Source of the DNA: Tragulus kanchil
Taxonomy: Eukaryota; Chordata; Mammalia; Artiodactyla; Tragulidae
Direction of reading: 5' to 3'
DNA: 64,000 bases
Assembly: GCA_022376925.1 (NCBI GenBank)
Contig: JAIOJX010000025.1
Coordinates: 139,025,301-139,089,300, forward strand
Made by a program: the position numbers and the translations under genes. Position 1 is the first letter of the stretch. Each line of letters begins with the position of its first letter. Under the pieces are notes generated by a model, which saw only the letters and a list, made by a program, of their open reading frames with translations, searched no databases and was not told the DNA's origin. Below are positions 46,781 to 59,167 of the stretch, piece after piece.

Positions 46781-47861
46781 TTTAAAATTCATGGTAAGCC
46801 TGCTCGCAAACTTTTCAAACCCCCAGGTACTTCTTGCCTCACGTCTCATAGTTTCTGACACTAAAATGCACTTAAACTCACGGCTTGAATCAAAATCCTC
46901 TACCTGTGCGGCACTATGTCTTTCCAAATTAAGCTCTGGTCACTTGTATTATTGCTACGTCTATTCCTTATGTTTCACCAGACGCTAAGGTTGTCTCAAC
47001 CTCAGTTCTACTGACATTCTAGACTGAAAGTTTCTTGGTTGTTGGGAGATGTCCTGCTCACTGTGGAATGTTTGGTAGCACCCCTGGTTTCTACCTGCTA
47101 GAAGGAAAGGAGCATCCACCCTCCAAATTGTGAAACCAAAAATGCCTTCAGACATAGTCCCAGAATTGTGCAGGGTTCAGAACCACTGCTCCACAAGAAG
47201 GAAAAGGGCAAATTCCGGCATTAACCTTGAAGGAAAACTGTAAGAAAGAAATTCTAAAATCTTGTATTTTTTTGCTTGATTCTTTGACTCCACCTGCTCA
47301 GACCAGAGTCAACTTCAGCATCTCACATTATCCGCTCTGTGCAGAACACTCTACCACTTACCATATATTATTGTATATTAAAGATTTAGGGAAATGGGGA
47401 AGGAGAATAAAACTTGCCCTCTCACAAATGCCTCTACTTCTCCCTCAGTGAAATTCACCTTTGCTTGAGAGGAAGAGAGGCCCATGAGGCTAAGTGAGAA
47501 TGGGTATCCAACGGAGATAGTGGTAACTGAACACAATGCTGATTTTATTCCAACTAAATAAATCAACGTGTAAGTCATCTGAGAGATAAGTTTAACACTA
47601 CAGGCCAAAAGCCAAGAAACAAGGATTTTTGTTTGTTTGCTTTAATGATCAATCACTGCTTGTGGTTCTCTTCCACACCTCATCTCAGAAAATGTGGGTT
47701 GATAAATCTCACACAAAGAAACATAAGAAAAGAGAAAAAAGAAAGATGAAATTCATCTAGTGTGCGGGGGTGTTTCTCTAATTTCTCTTCGGTGAGCTGC
47801 TCCATCAGCAGGGTCCACTCCGGATTATTTTAATATCACGGGCTTCTTCCCTGCAAATTGA

Positions 47862-50049
47862 TCAAGCATCACATTTATTACCTATCATATGGAAACTGTC
47901 CCACAATTTGTATTTAAAATACCCATGTTGTGATACATTATTTTCTTTCCAGGGTGACACTGAATCAATCACTTTTAAAGCTAAATCTAGGGTCTTTCCT
48001 GGTGGTTCAGTGGTAAAGAATCTGCCGCCAATGCAGGAAGATGTGGGTTCTATCCAGAGAGATCCCACATGCCGAGGAGCAACTGAGCCTGTGCACCGCA
48101 ACTCCTGAGCCTGTGCTCTAAAGTCTGCAACTGAAGCCCTCAGGCCCTGGAGCCCATGCTCTGCAACAAGGGGAGCTACCACGATGAGAAGCCTCCACAT
48201 TTCAATTACAGAAAAGCCTGAGCAGCAATGAAGAACTAGCACAGCCAAAAATAAATAAATAAATATTTTAAAAAAAAAAGCTAAATCCAGGAAACGATGA
48301 AGCCCAATGCAGTCATTTTCCCCCAAACTTTAGGGCACAGGGAACTCCCCAAAGAAATACGCTGAGAAGAACCTGGTAATCTACTGAGGACAGAGTCAGA
48401 GGATGGCCCCCTGAAATACAAAGCAGCATGTCCGGAGATGGAGTCATGGTCGCCTAAGCTGGTCAGGTATGTGAACGAAGGACATCAGGTATAACACACT
48501 AGTGAGCACTCTAACAGGCAGAGTTATTAAGACCTGTTACCTGACTGGTAGGCCAGCAGTGTAGATCATCTGTCCATGGCTCCTGAATTTAACTCTTCCA
48601 CAGGGTTTAATTACTAAATATGTTCTTTTCTAAATTCTGTTTAGCTGCACTGGTTCTTATTTGTGGCACACAGGCTTTCTCTAGTTGAAGAGAACAGGGG
48701 CCACTCTATAGCTGTGGTGCTTGGGCTTCCCATTGGGCTGGCTTCTCTTACTGTGGAGACCAGGCTCTAGGTGCACGAGCTTCAGGAATTGCAGCATACG
48801 GGCTCAGTAGTTGAAAGTCTTGGGCTCTAGAGGATGGGCTCAGTAGTTGTGGTGCATGTGCTTAGTTGCTCCTTGGCCTGTGGGATCTTCCCGGAGCAGG
48901 GACTGAACTTGTGCTCCTGCGGGGTGTTTCAGTGGTAAAAGGGAATCCTGAAAATTCAAGCATCACATTTATTACCTATCATATGGAAACTGTCCCACAA
49001 TTTGTATTTAAAATACCCATGTTGTGATACATTATTTTCTTTCCAGGGTGACACTGAATCAATCACTTTTAAAGCTAAATCTAGGGTCTTTCCTGGTGGT
49101 TCAGTGGTAAAGAATCTGCCGCCAATGCAGGAAGATGTGGGTTCTATCCAGAGAGATCCCACATGCCGAGGAGCAACTGAGCCTGTGCACCGCAACTCCT
49201 GAGCCTGTGCTCTAAAGTCTGCAACTGAAGCCCTCAGGCCCTGGAGCCCATGCTCTGCAACAAGGGGAGCTACCACGATGAGAAGCCTCCACATTTCAAT
49301 TACAGAAAAGCCTGAGCAGCAATGAAGAACTAGCACAGCCAAAAATAAATAAATAAATATTTTAAAAAAGATAAATCCAGGAAACGATGAAGCCCAATGC
49401 AGTCATTTTCCCCCAAACTTTAGGGCACAGGGAACTCCCCAAAGAAATACGCTGAGAAGAACCTGGTAATCTACTGAGGACAGAGTCAGAGGATGGCCCC
49501 CTGAAATACAAAGCAGCATGTCCGGAGATGGAGTCATGGTCGCCTAAGCTGGTCAGGTATGTGAACGAAGGACATCAGGTATAACACACTAGTGAGCACT
49601 CTAACAGGCAGAGTTATTAAGACCTGTTACCTGACTGGTAGGCCAGCAGTGTAGATCATCTGTCCATGGCTCCTGAATTTAACTCTTCCACAGGGTTTAA
49701 TTACTAAATATGTTCTTTTCTAAATTCTGTTTAGCTGCACTGGTTCTTATTTGTGGCACACAGGCTTTCTCTAGTTGAAGAGAACAGGGGCCACTCTATA
49801 GCTGTGGTGCTTGGGCTTCCCATTGGGCTGGCTTCTCTTACTGTGGAGACCAGGCTCTAGGTGCACGAGCTTCAGGAATTGCAGCATACGGGCTCAGTAG
49901 TTGAAAGTCTTGGGCTCTAGAGGATGGGCTCAGTAGTTGTGGTGCATGTGCTTAGTTGCTCCTTGGCCTGTGGGATCTTCCCGGAGCAGGGACTGAACTT
50001 GTGCTCCCTGCATTGTCAGGTGGATTCTTAACCACTGGTCCACCAGGGA
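47862..50049. repeat. Tandem duplication, period 1094 bp, damaged left end (D12)
   Basis: Copy 1 is 47862-48955 and copy 2 is 48956-50049. The last ~38 bp of copy 1 (48918-48955) are scrambled compared with the clean SINE head in copy 2 (50008-50049). An A run also differs (10 A versus 6 A plus a G, 48271/49364). Confidence 0.95.
47990..48268 (+). mobile_element. Long CHR-type tRNA-Glu SINE
   Basis: 'ggtctttcctggtggttcag' through 'tagcacagccaaaaataaat', flanked by 'aaagctaaatcta'/'aaagctaaatcca' as target repeats (47978, 48278). Duplicate at 49084-49362. Confidence 0.88.
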
Positions 50050-50052
50050 AGT
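49734..50052 (-). mobile_element. Long CHR-type tRNA-Glu SINE (clean copy)
   Basis: It runs 'gctgcactggttcttatttg' to 'tggtccaccagggaag'. The D12 left copy (48640-48955) has the same element with its head scrambled. Confidence 0.85.
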
Positions 50053-50054
50053 TG

Positions 50055-50920
50055 TAAATATATTCTTAATTTGGGGAAACAACCAATCCCTGGATAATAA
50101 CATCACTTAATTATCTGGTCTATAACTGATTAATCACACACCTCTTTTTCTAACCTTGACTAGCAAACATACTGAAGCATTCTGTGTCTTTTTAAGTGTC
50201 AGTCTTAAAACAGAGCTACTGATGTCACATTTGATTCTTATGTCCAAGAAAAGAGCCATAACTTCCTAAGTAAAATTCCTAATCAAAATTTGAGAGAGGA
50301 ACTAAAGAATACATGCCTAGTTTATATTGTAAAATTGTTACCTGATTTTCATGCACAAAGTACACTCATTGGGATAAGTGGCCATGTCACTTCCACACAC
50401 AGGGTTGAAATCGCGGGGACATCCTGGTAATGTGTACTGCTGGCAGTTTGGCTATAAAAGACAAAGGAAGACAGACAATGGAGAGTAACGAGATGTTTTC
50501 ATCATAAGAGGAGGACAAAGTCCCAAGTTTCCCTATATTTCTAGAAATATCCTACAGAAAAGTTTCTGTTTTCCTCAAACACACACACAAAAGGCTTTTC
50601 TAATGCAAAAACCAGATGTAGTGTTGAAGCAATGGGTGAATACCTGCTTTGTAAGATAAGGACCTCAGCAGAAGGTTTAGGTTGGCTGATTTTAAACAGA
50701 AGTCCAAGATGTGACACCAATCCTACTTTACTATCCTCCAGCTTCATAATTTGTTCTTCACCACCATCTCCACGAGAATGTCCTGTTACTTTTCACCTAA
50801 TTCCTTGGCATAATGCCCAGATACACTCAAAAATCTAGTCTTTCATTTGGATCTGTAAAATACTGGCATTTAAGCAACCACATTAAAGAAAGCAGTAGGT
50901 TCAGAATTAGACCTTGGTGG
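50055..50920. other. Unique sequence, nothing recognised
   Basis: No repeat hallmarks, except a short CA run at 50579-50588. Confidence 0.35.
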
Positions 50921-50924
50921 TTGT

Positions 50925-51695
50925 TATGGGTTTAACTGTGTCCACCTAGAAAGATATGTTAAAGTCTTAATCACTAGCACTTCAGAATGTGACCTTATGT
51001 GGAATTAGGGTCTTTATATAAAGGAAATTATGTTAAAATAAATTTAGGAGAGTGAGCCATAATCCAATATGACTGGTGTTCTTTATAAAAAGGAAAAATT
51101 TCAACTACCCTGGTAGTGAAATTCCCACTTAGGAATTCTTTCCTGGTGGCTCAAAAGGTAAAGAATCTGCCTGCAATGCAGGAAACAAAGGTTCAGTCCC
51201 TGGTCTTGGAAGATTCCACATGCTGCAGCACAGCTTAGCCTGTGAGCTGCAACTATTGAGCTCACATACTACAACTCTGAAGCCTCTGCACACACAGCCT
51301 GTGCTCCACAACAAAATAAGCCACCTCAATGAGAAGCCCATGCACCACAACAAAGAGTAGACCCTGCTTGCTGTAACTAGAGAAAGCCTGCGAATAGCAA
51401 CAAAAAGTAAATAAATAAATTTTAAAGGGAAAATTTGGACAGAGTCACACCAGAGGGAAGATCATGTGAAGACACCAAGAGAATGCCATTTACAAGTCAA
51501 GGAATGCCTGAGGCTACCAGATGCTAGGAGAGAGAAATGGAATAGATTCTCCTTCACAGCCCTTGGAAGGAACCAACCCTGTCAACACCTTGAGCTTGGA
51601 CTTCCAGCCTTAAGAACTGTAAGGCAACCCATTTCTGTTGTTTAAGTCACTCAGTTTGTGGCTTTATTATACCAACCCTAAACTGATATGGAGTC
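50925..51695 (+). mobile_element. MLT1-like LTR (ERVL-MaLR), split by a SINE
   Basis: It begins 'tgttatgggtttaactgtgt' and ends near 'ccctaaactgata'. Internal marks are 'agaatgtgaccttatgtgga', 'taatccaatatgactggtgt' and 'ctgttgtttaagtcactcag'. A CHR SINE sits inside at 51130-51420. The precise subfamily is uncertain. The duplicate is at 52028-52800. Confidence 0.65.
51130..51420 (+). mobile_element. Long CHR-type SINE inside the LTR
   Basis: 'ggaattctttcctggtggct', 'gcaatgcaggaaacaaaggt' and the tail 'aaaaagtaaataaataaatt'. It is younger than the LTR it splits. Duplicate at 52233-52523. Confidence 0.88.
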
Positions 51696-52804
51696 ATGGT
51701 TTTCTAATGCAAAACCAGATGTAGTGTTGAAGCAATGGGTGAATACCTGCTTTGTAAGATAAGGACCTCAGCAGAAGGTTTAGGTTGGCTGATTTTAAAC
51801 AGAAGTCCAAGATGTGACACCAATCCTACTTTACTATCCTCCAGCTTCATAATTTGTTCTTCACCACCATCTCCACGAGAATGTCCTGTTACTTTTCACC
51901 TAATTCCTTGGCATAATGCCCAGATACACTCAAAAATCTAGTCTTTCATTTGGATCTGTAAAATACTGGCATTTAAGCAACCACATTAAAGAAAGCAGTA
52001 GGTTCAGAATTAGACCTTGGTGGTTGTTATGGGTTTAACTGTGTCCACCTAGAAAGATATGTTAAAGTCTTAATCACTAGCACTTCAGAATGTGACCTTA
52101 TGTGGAATTAGGGTCTTTATATAAAGGAAATTATGTTAAAATAAATTTAGGAGAGTGAGCCATAATCCAATATGACTGGTGTTCTTTATAAAAAGGAAAA
52201 ATTTCAACTACCCTGGTAGTGAAATTCCCACTTAGGAATTCTTTCCTGGTGGCTCAAAAGGTAAAGAATCTGCCTGCAATGCAGGAAACAAAGGTTCAGT
52301 CCCTGGTCTTGGAAGATTCCACATGCTGCAGCACAGCTTAGCCTGTGAGCTGCAACTATTGAGCTCACATACTACAACTCTGAAGCCTCTGCACACACAG
52401 CCTGTGCTCCACAACAAAATAAGCCACCTCAATGAGAAGCCCATGCACCACAACAAAGAGTAGACCCTGCTTGCTGTAACTAGAGAAAGCCTGCGCATAG
52501 CAACAAAAAGTAAATAAATAAATTTTAAAGGGAAAATTTGGACAGAGTCACACCAGAGGGAAGATCATGTGAAGACACCAAGAGAATGCCATTTACAAGT
52601 CAAGGAATGCCTGAGGCTACCAGATGCTAGGAGAGAGAAATGGAATAGATTCTCCTTCACAGCCCTTGGAAGGAACCAACCCTGTCAACACCTTGAGCTT
52701 GGACTTCCAGCCTTAAGAACTGTAAGGCAACCCATTTCTGTTGTTTAAGTCACTCAGTTTGTGGCTTTATTATACCAACCCTAACAAACTGATATGGAGT
52801 CATG

Positions 52805-53880
52805 GAATTCAGCCCTCAGATTTGATGGAATTGAGACCAGAGAGGTAATATTCTTGCTCATAGCCACTAGTCCAGCAGGGCCAGGACTAGAACTGGTCAC
52901 AGTGGACACAACATAGTATGTGGAGGCTCATTTAATAACAGCTTGAATATATATGCCCTGCTGTATTTCTGTTTTGTTTTAGTACCAGTGATCTCCTTTC
53001 CTCACTTCAGAGTGTCACCCTGTTTAGCACTCTGAATAAAAGAAATCCACCTTGTCCTTCATATTACATGGGTTCCTAGAGACCTAAGCAGTACAGGCCA
53101 TTGGCCAAGCTTGAAAGAAATTTTTTGACCCTTTCTATTCTCTGTTCAGCCCTCGATCCCTATTTAGGAGCCTGATGTGCTCTAAAGAAATTTTTTGACC
53201 CTTTCTATCCTCCGTTCAGCCCTCGATTTAGGAGCCTGATGTGTTCTTCCTGCTCCAGGCTCACTAAGATGATGGCTTCAGGTCCCACTGAGAATGGGAC
53301 AACTGGTAATTTGTCATTTAACTGAAAAAGTCAATTAAAGTAGGGAAACAGTAATAAAAATTATAATGTACCCTAAACATTTTATCCTAAAACATATAAA
53401 TGAAAATAAAATTGCCACTCTTTGGATGTCAGGCAACGATGAGGCACATGGCCAACTGTAATGCTCCCTACGCTAAGACAACCTCCTTTGCAGCTAGGTA
53501 TGACCACATCACATGTTCAAAGTTGAGCCAATGGGATACAAGTGGGATTATTGTGTAGTAGCTTCTGAAGACCTTCTTTAAAAGAAAGCTGGGGCCTGTC
53601 CTCAGCTTCCCCCAATTTTTATTCTTCTTTGTCCATTCCAACATCCTGTTCTGGGGTACATGGAACTCTATCTCAGACCAGGATGACAAAAGCCACATCC
53701 TAAATTGGCAGCTCTGTGAATTGTTAATTTGAGTCCTCGCTACCTGAAGCTGAATCTAGTCCTGAGACAAGATATAAGACTTTTTCTATGAATGTTTCAA
53801 CTAATCAGAGTTCTCTGTGCTATCACTGCAAAAATCATACCCACAGTAAATCATATATGATTTCCTGTCTTATTTTAAAT
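52805..53880. other. Unique sequence, nothing recognised except a short tandem repeat
   Basis: It contains the 70-bp tandem repeat at 53114-53248. Near 53260-53290, 'ctcactaagatgatggcttc' recalls the start of BovB 3' text but does not continue. Confidence 0.3.
53114..53248 (+). repeat. Short tandem duplication, ~70 bp unit (D14)
   Basis: Copy 1 is 53114-53183 and copy 2 is 53184-53248. Copy 2 lacks about 5 bp ('ccctat' region) and has two C-for-T changes. Both start 'aaagaaattttttgaccctt'. Confidence 0.95.
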
Positions 53881-53884
53881 GGAA

Positions 53885-54085
53885 TTTCTCTGTTGTATTG
53901 TATTCATATTTTGGACCAGGTAACTCTTTGATATGTGAGGCTGTCTTGTGCGTGGTAGGATGCACATCTGATGGTAAGATGTTTAGTAACACTGCTGTTC
54001 TTCATCCACTAGATGCTAGTAACAGCTCCCTGGCCATGACAATCAAAATGATGGTCTGAATGTCTCCTGAGGGATAAAACTGCCC
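53885..54085. mobile_element. MER20-like remnant
   Basis: 'gaggctgtcttgtgcgtggt', 'agatgtttagtaacactgct' and 'catccactagatgctagtaa' match the middle of MER20. The ends are unclear. Confidence 0.6.
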
Positions 54086-54089
54086 CTTT

Positions 54090-55480
54090 TTAAATATGGT
54101 AAGAATTTAAAGACACTGGCACAGCAAAGTAATAGTTAAAAAATAATAATTCCCCAATTATTTACTGTTGTTTTACCTACACCCGATTTGTTTTTAGAAT
54201 CTGTCTTTTAGCAAGTTTTTCAAAAGCATTTGACACAGTTCCCATATAAATGTCTTTATTTCTTGTTTATGCCAACTTTACATTTTTTATAAAATAAGAC
54301 TGGGGACTGACATCATAGGCTTGTGAACACTGACTCTTGAGTCTTGTAAGAATACAGCTCCACTGATGGGAAATAAACTCTATATTTAGGGGCCTACAGC
54401 AGAGTAAACAAGAGGGTGGTCTGTCTCTAAACAGCAGTAAAGGACAGTGGGATTAGGTTAGGGAGAAAGGAGAGGATCATATGTGAGTTGCTGAAATGGA
54501 GAGTGGCTGATCCAAATATGCCCTCCTAACCGTTCACATAGGGTGCTTGCCTTTAGCTACCCACTTCCAGCTGCCTCATGCCTACAGCTTCCATCAGGGT
54601 ACACCCGACACCTTCCCTTTTCCCCGTTATAAAGCTTTCTCACTCTGCCTCCGAGCCTCAGCTAAAACACAAGCGACATGCTGACTTGCTACATCAAGCT
54701 TTGAACAAGGAGCATTTGCGTGTTCTCATTTGGTTGGCCTTCATTTGCTTCCACCGAATTTAATTTGATAATATACATCAACTATCTAGTACAAGGTATA
54801 ACGATCAGGCACAGCACATTCTGAATCATCAAAAGAGGTATTAAAAGGAAACAAAGCCCTGAGGCCTTCAAAGCCTGAGTTATTTTTAACCAAAATTTAT
54901 ACTGGATCTGTATCCAAAAGCCTGCCTGAGAATCTGGTTTTTAAAGAAGCAGTCAACTATTTTGACAAGTGGCAGACCTAAAACCAGCCCCCAACCCAAG
55001 CTGTTGTGGACTTCACTGTATTAGCGGAAACAGTACAAGTGGTTTCCTACTTACTGTACTATATTCTGAAGATTCATCAGATTGAATATTCCAAGAGGCT
55101 GCAAGAAGGAAACAGACATTTAAAAGGATGTGTTTGTTGTTCAGTCACTAAGTTGTGTCTGACTCTTTGCGAACCAATGTGATTAAGGTTAGTTCTTATT
55201 CATAAGGGTTTTTTTTTTTTTTAATTCAGTTTGCATGTCTCCCTTTCCCAAACATGCCTACCTTCTTTGATCCCTCCCTTCAAAGTCTATTCAGTTGTGT
55301 TCTGGCATCTCTCCTAGCAAGCTCACAGAAGACACTTGGTACTGGTTTTGTAACTGGGCACTCTAATAGGATTGCTCTGGAGCTACCAAATAAAAGGTAA
55401 AGTAACTAAATACTTCCCCCGATGTTCTTTTCCTCCGTGGCCAAGATCATAAGCCAAAATTTGACATAGGGTATTGCCAC
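54090..55480. other. Mostly unique sequence
   Basis: Contains a short Bov-A fragment in reverse (55128-55180, 'gttgttcagtcactaagttg') and a T run at 55209-55222. Otherwise nothing recognised. Confidence 0.4.
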
Positions 55481-55486
55481 TTTGGA

Positions 55487-55635
55487 CTTCCCTGGTGGCT
55501 CAGATGGTAAAGAATCTGCCTGTAACGTGGGAGACCAGGATTTGATCCCTAGGTTGGAAAGATCCTCTGGAAAAGGAAAAGGCAACCCACTCCAATATTC
55601 TTGCTTGGAGAATTCTATGGACAGAGGCGCTTAAC
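55487..55635 (+). mobile_element. Bov-tA SINE, 3' shortened
   Basis: 'ggacttccctggtggctcag', 'gcaacccactccaatattct', ending 'ctatggacagaggcgctt'. The last ~50 bp of the Bov-A part are absent. Confidence 0.88.
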
Positions 55636-55869
55636 AGCATTTTAAAAGGACAAGTCTGGCTAGACAGAAGCCCCTTCCTCATCAGCCCCAGAAACGCTGG
55701 CAACACTTGGCTTTCACAATTCCTGTACATCTCCTGCAGGGCCTCTGCAGGGCCCAGGATACGTTATAACCCAACCCCTGACCCTGAGCTCCAGAAAATC
55801 CACATTAAGGGAGAAAGAGCGCCTGGGAAGAAGCCCAAGCAAGAACTAAAGGGGGCTGCTGGCTCCACA

Positions 55870-56340
55870 GTGCCATCAGCGCTCACCCCCAAGTGCGTGT
55901 CTCTAGACAACTGCGGGGTGGGCCGGGAACCGCCACTAACGGGTGCGCAGAGGGGCAGAAAGGCCGCCGGAACCCGGGGAGGGGCCGTCGGGGGGCGAGA
56001 ACCCCCTGTTGGTAATTCCTCGGCTAATCCTTCCGGGCCCAGAGCAAGTGAAGAGCGTTACCGGCCGAGTCCCACCAGACCAGGAACAACACCACCAATC
56101 GCAGGGCCTCGAGCGCCATCCTCCCTCTGCGACCGGCTGTAGGGTCCCTGCGCTCCAGTGCCCGCGCGACAAGGACAGCGCCTTCGAGTCGGGCACGCTA
56201 CTGGGCGGGTGAAGGAGGGCCGGGCAGAGGAGGGGGGTGGGGGAGGGAGAATGGAGCGGGGAGAGGCGGGGGAGGAGCTAGAAAGGACGCGGGGGAGGTG
56301 GGGGGAACGCAGGGAGGGGAAGAGGACAGGGAGGAGAAGA
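55870..56340. promoter_or_regulatory. CpG island, probable promoter
   Basis: Dense CpG and high GC over about 470 bp stand out from the AT-rich surroundings and no known repeat explains them. It contains a CCAAT box (56094-56098), a GC box GGGCGGG (56202-56208) and a long purine-rich tract (56215-56340). A donor-like 'ccaggtgagag' lies downstream on the plus strand (about 56818). No coding exon could be established on either strand, so orientation and gene are unknown. Confidence 0.6.
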
Positions 56341-56479
56341 CAGAAGTGTGGTTGCCAGCACCCCATTTCCTCACTCCCTGAGAATGGGCGCAAGCGGTTA
56401 AAGGGACCATCTCTCCCTGCAGCAAACTAGAGCCTTGTAAGAGCCCTGCATAACCTTTGGACTGTCAGTCAACCTCAGG

Positions 56480-57012
56480 TTCTTCAGCATCTGCTCTCTA
56501 CCAAGCAGTGCTTGGGGCTGAACTTAACAAAGGAGGTGCCCGCTCTCTAGAAGCTTTCTAGTGTTGGGGTTGGGGATGGGGTGACACGGGGCACTCTACA
56601 ACAAGTGAATACAGTAACTTCCAAAATGAAGTGCTGGAGAGTGGTGAGGTCCGGGGAAGGCGTTCCCTGGGGAGTTTCAGGAAAGGCCTTTCAGAGGCTG
56701 CGTTTCAGCGGAAAGATGAGAAGGCAGCCTGGTGAAGACCTTGAAGAGGAATACTCCGGGAAAAGCAAGGACAGAGACTTGGAGGCAGGAGCCAACTCAA
56801 TGTGCTCAGCTGGACTCCAGGTGAGAGATGGGGCTGGGAAGAGAGATGGAGCCACAAGGCCACGGACACCTGTGGTGGTGTAGGCCCTGAACACAGGTGG
56901 TGTGGTAGCTGGTGATAAGGGATTTAAACTTTTTTCACTGGCGTGGAAAATAATTTAAGCAAGATCATGGTTCTCCTATGACTTATGTTTTAAGATATTG
57001 GATGAAGAATGG
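56480..57012 (-). mobile_element. L2-like LINE remnant (antisense)
   Basis: 'gccttgaaga', 'tttcagcggaaagatgagaa' and 'agcaaggacagagacttgga' resemble the reversed L2 3' region. More of the same follows after the L1 insert (57370-57850, 'gtaatccagcaaaggatgat', 'agtcatcagcatattgacag'). The family assignment is from memory. Confidence 0.45.
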
Positions 57013-59020
57013 AGGGGGTGTTTACAAAATAGAAAGAGACTTGCAAACTTAGAAAATGAACTTGTGGTTGCAGGGGAGAGGGGATGCTTGGGGACTATGG
57101 GAAGGTCATGTACACACTGCCTTGTTTGAAATGGATAACCAACAAAAATCTATTGTATAGCACCTGGAACTCTGCTTGCTGTTATGTCCCAGCCTAGATG
57201 GGAAGCGGATTTGGGAGAGAATGGATCCGTGTATATGTATGGCCAAGCCCCTTCACTGTTCACCTTAAACTATCACAACATTGTTCATTGACTATACCCA
57301 AATAAAAGTGTTTTTGGTAAAAAAGAATTAAGGGGATACATAAGAGTGGGGCCAAGGAGAGAAATTAGGCAAGGAGAGAAATTAAGCAGCTTCTGCAGTA
57401 ATCCAGCAAAGGATGATGGCAGCTGGAGTTAATGGGTAACAAGGGCCTGGTGAGAAATGGTCAGATTCAGGCTTTCTTTTGGAGGCAGGCCCAACTGGAA
57501 TACAGAGAAGAACTGACAATCCTGGGATTTTGCCCTGAACAGCTGTATGTGTGGTGGTACCATTTCTGTGAGGAGGAACGGGGGGAGAGGATGCCAAGTG
57601 GACACCTGGGCAAGGCTGTTGGAATTACAAATTTGGAGCTAGAGATTTAAACACAGAAGAAGTCATCAGCATATTGACAGTGTTGAAAACCGTAGACCGA
57701 AAGCCCAGGGGAAGAATACTGTGGAGATCCGAAGTCAGAGCCCTGGGGCACTAATGTGTGCAGAGCTTTGACAGATATGGAGAACAAGCCTGCGAAGGAG
57801 GGAAAAACCAAGCTAGACTCAGGGGTTACTCAACCATGGAGCTGCACTGAAACCATGCCAGGGGCTGCTGGGAATTAGGGGACTGAGCATTGTCACAGGC
57901 AAGGTGGGGTCCCGATGACCTTGAGAAGAACTTTTCAGGGAAGTGATGGGGTAGGCCCTGAACACAGGTGGTGTGGTAGCTGGTGATAAGGGATTTAAAC
58001 TTTTCACTGGCGTGGAAAATAATTTAAGCAAGATCATGGTTCTCCTATGACTTATGTTTTAAGATATTGGATGAAGAATGGAGGGGGTGTTTACAAAATA
58101 GAAAGAGACTTGCAAACTTAGAAAATGAACTTGTGGTTGCAGGGGAGAGGGGATGCTTGGGGACTATGGGAAGGTCATGTACACACTGCCTTGTTTGAAA
58201 TGGATAACCAACAAAAATCTATTGTATAGCACCTGGAACTCTGCTTGCTGTTATGTCCCAGCCTAGATGGGAAGCGGATTTGGGAGAGAATGGATCCGTG
58301 TATATGTATGGCCAACCCCCTTCCCTGTTCCCCTTAACCTATCACAACATTGTTCATTGACTATACCCAAATAAAAGTGTTTTTGGTAAAAAAGAATTAA
58401 GGGGATACATAAGAGTGGGGCCAAGGAGAGAAATTAGGCAAGGAGAGAAATTAAGCAGCTTCTGCAGTAATCCAGCAAAGGATGATGGCAGCTGGAGTTA
58501 ATGGGTAACAAGGGCCTGGTGAGAAATGGTCAGATTCAGGCTTTCTTTTGGAGGCAGGCCCAACTGGAATACAGAGAAGAACTGACAATCCTGGGATTTT
58601 GCCCTGAACAGCTGTATGTGTGGTGGTACCATTTCTGTGAGGAGGAACGGGGGGAGAGGATGCCAAGTGGACACCTGGGCAAGGCTGTTGGAATTACAAA
58701 TTTGGAGCTAGAGATTTAAACACAGAAGAAGTCATCAGCATATTGACAGTGTTGAAAACCGTAGACCGAAAGCCCAGGGGAAGAATACTGTGGAGATCCG
58801 AAGTCAGAGCCCTGGGGCACTAATGTGTGCAGAGCTTTGACAGATATGGAGAACAAGCCTGCGAAGGAGGGAAAAAACCAAGCTAGACTCAGGGGTTACT
58901 CAACCATGGAGCTGCACTGAAACCATGCCAGGGGCTGCTGGGAATTAGGGGGACTGAGCATTGTCACAGGCAAGGTGGGGTCCCCGATGACCTTGAGAAG
59001 AACTTTTTCAGGGAAGTGAT
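56880..59020. repeat. Tandem duplication, period ~1070 bp (D15)
   Basis: Copy 1 is 56880-57950 and copy 2 is 57951-59020. Near the junction several runs are one base shorter at the end of copy 1 (57807, 57879, 57910, 57933). At the start of copy 2 a T run is two shorter. Copy 2 also has C-for-A changes at 58315-58340. Away from the junction the copies agree. Confidence 0.95.
57015..57325 (+). mobile_element. Artiodactyl L1 3' UTR
   Basis: 'tttacaaaatagaaagagac', 'catgtacacactgccttgtt', 'ctattgtatagcacctggaa', 'tgtatatgtatggcc' and 'ctatcacaacattgttcatt' form the L1 3' end typical of artiodactyls, with 'aataaaa' at the end. It is inserted into an L2-like background. Duplicate at 58084-58394. 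Confidence 0.85.
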
Positions 59021-59167
59021 GGGGTCCAGAGCCCAAACGTCCTGGGTTGAACGAGGGAGGTAAGAAAATGGCGACAGAGGAGGTAGGCAGCTCCTGTGAG
59101 TTTTGCTGTGAGAGTGGAGCAGTTGTGGGCCACAAGTAGCCCATGAAACTTCCACATCTCCTGGCAT

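Larger units (their letters stand above)
45635..47919. repeat. Tandem duplication, period ~1134 bp, altered junction (D11)
   Basis: Copy 1 is 45635-46784 and copy 2 is 46785-47919. Right after the junction, copy 2 has 'cgcaaacttttcaaaccccc' where copy 1 has a longer MIR-derived stretch (45657-45691). Other differences are homopolymer or short-run changes (46134/47267). The end of copy 2 overlaps the start of D12. Confidence 0.95.
50597..52803. repeat. Tandem duplication, period ~1103 bp (D13)
   Basis: Copy 1 is 50597-51700 and copy 2 is 51701-52803. The junction reads 'gagtcatggttttctaatgc'. Differences: 'aaaaacc' versus 'aaaacc' just after the junction, and 'cctaaactg' versus 'cctaacaaactg' at the end of copy 1. 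The MLT1-like LTR inside is doubled. Confidence 0.95.

Noticed and set aside
47862..49342. Pair of minus-strand frames (154 and 128 codons) that look like paralogues
   Set aside because: They translate a CHR SINE in reverse and are doubled by D12.
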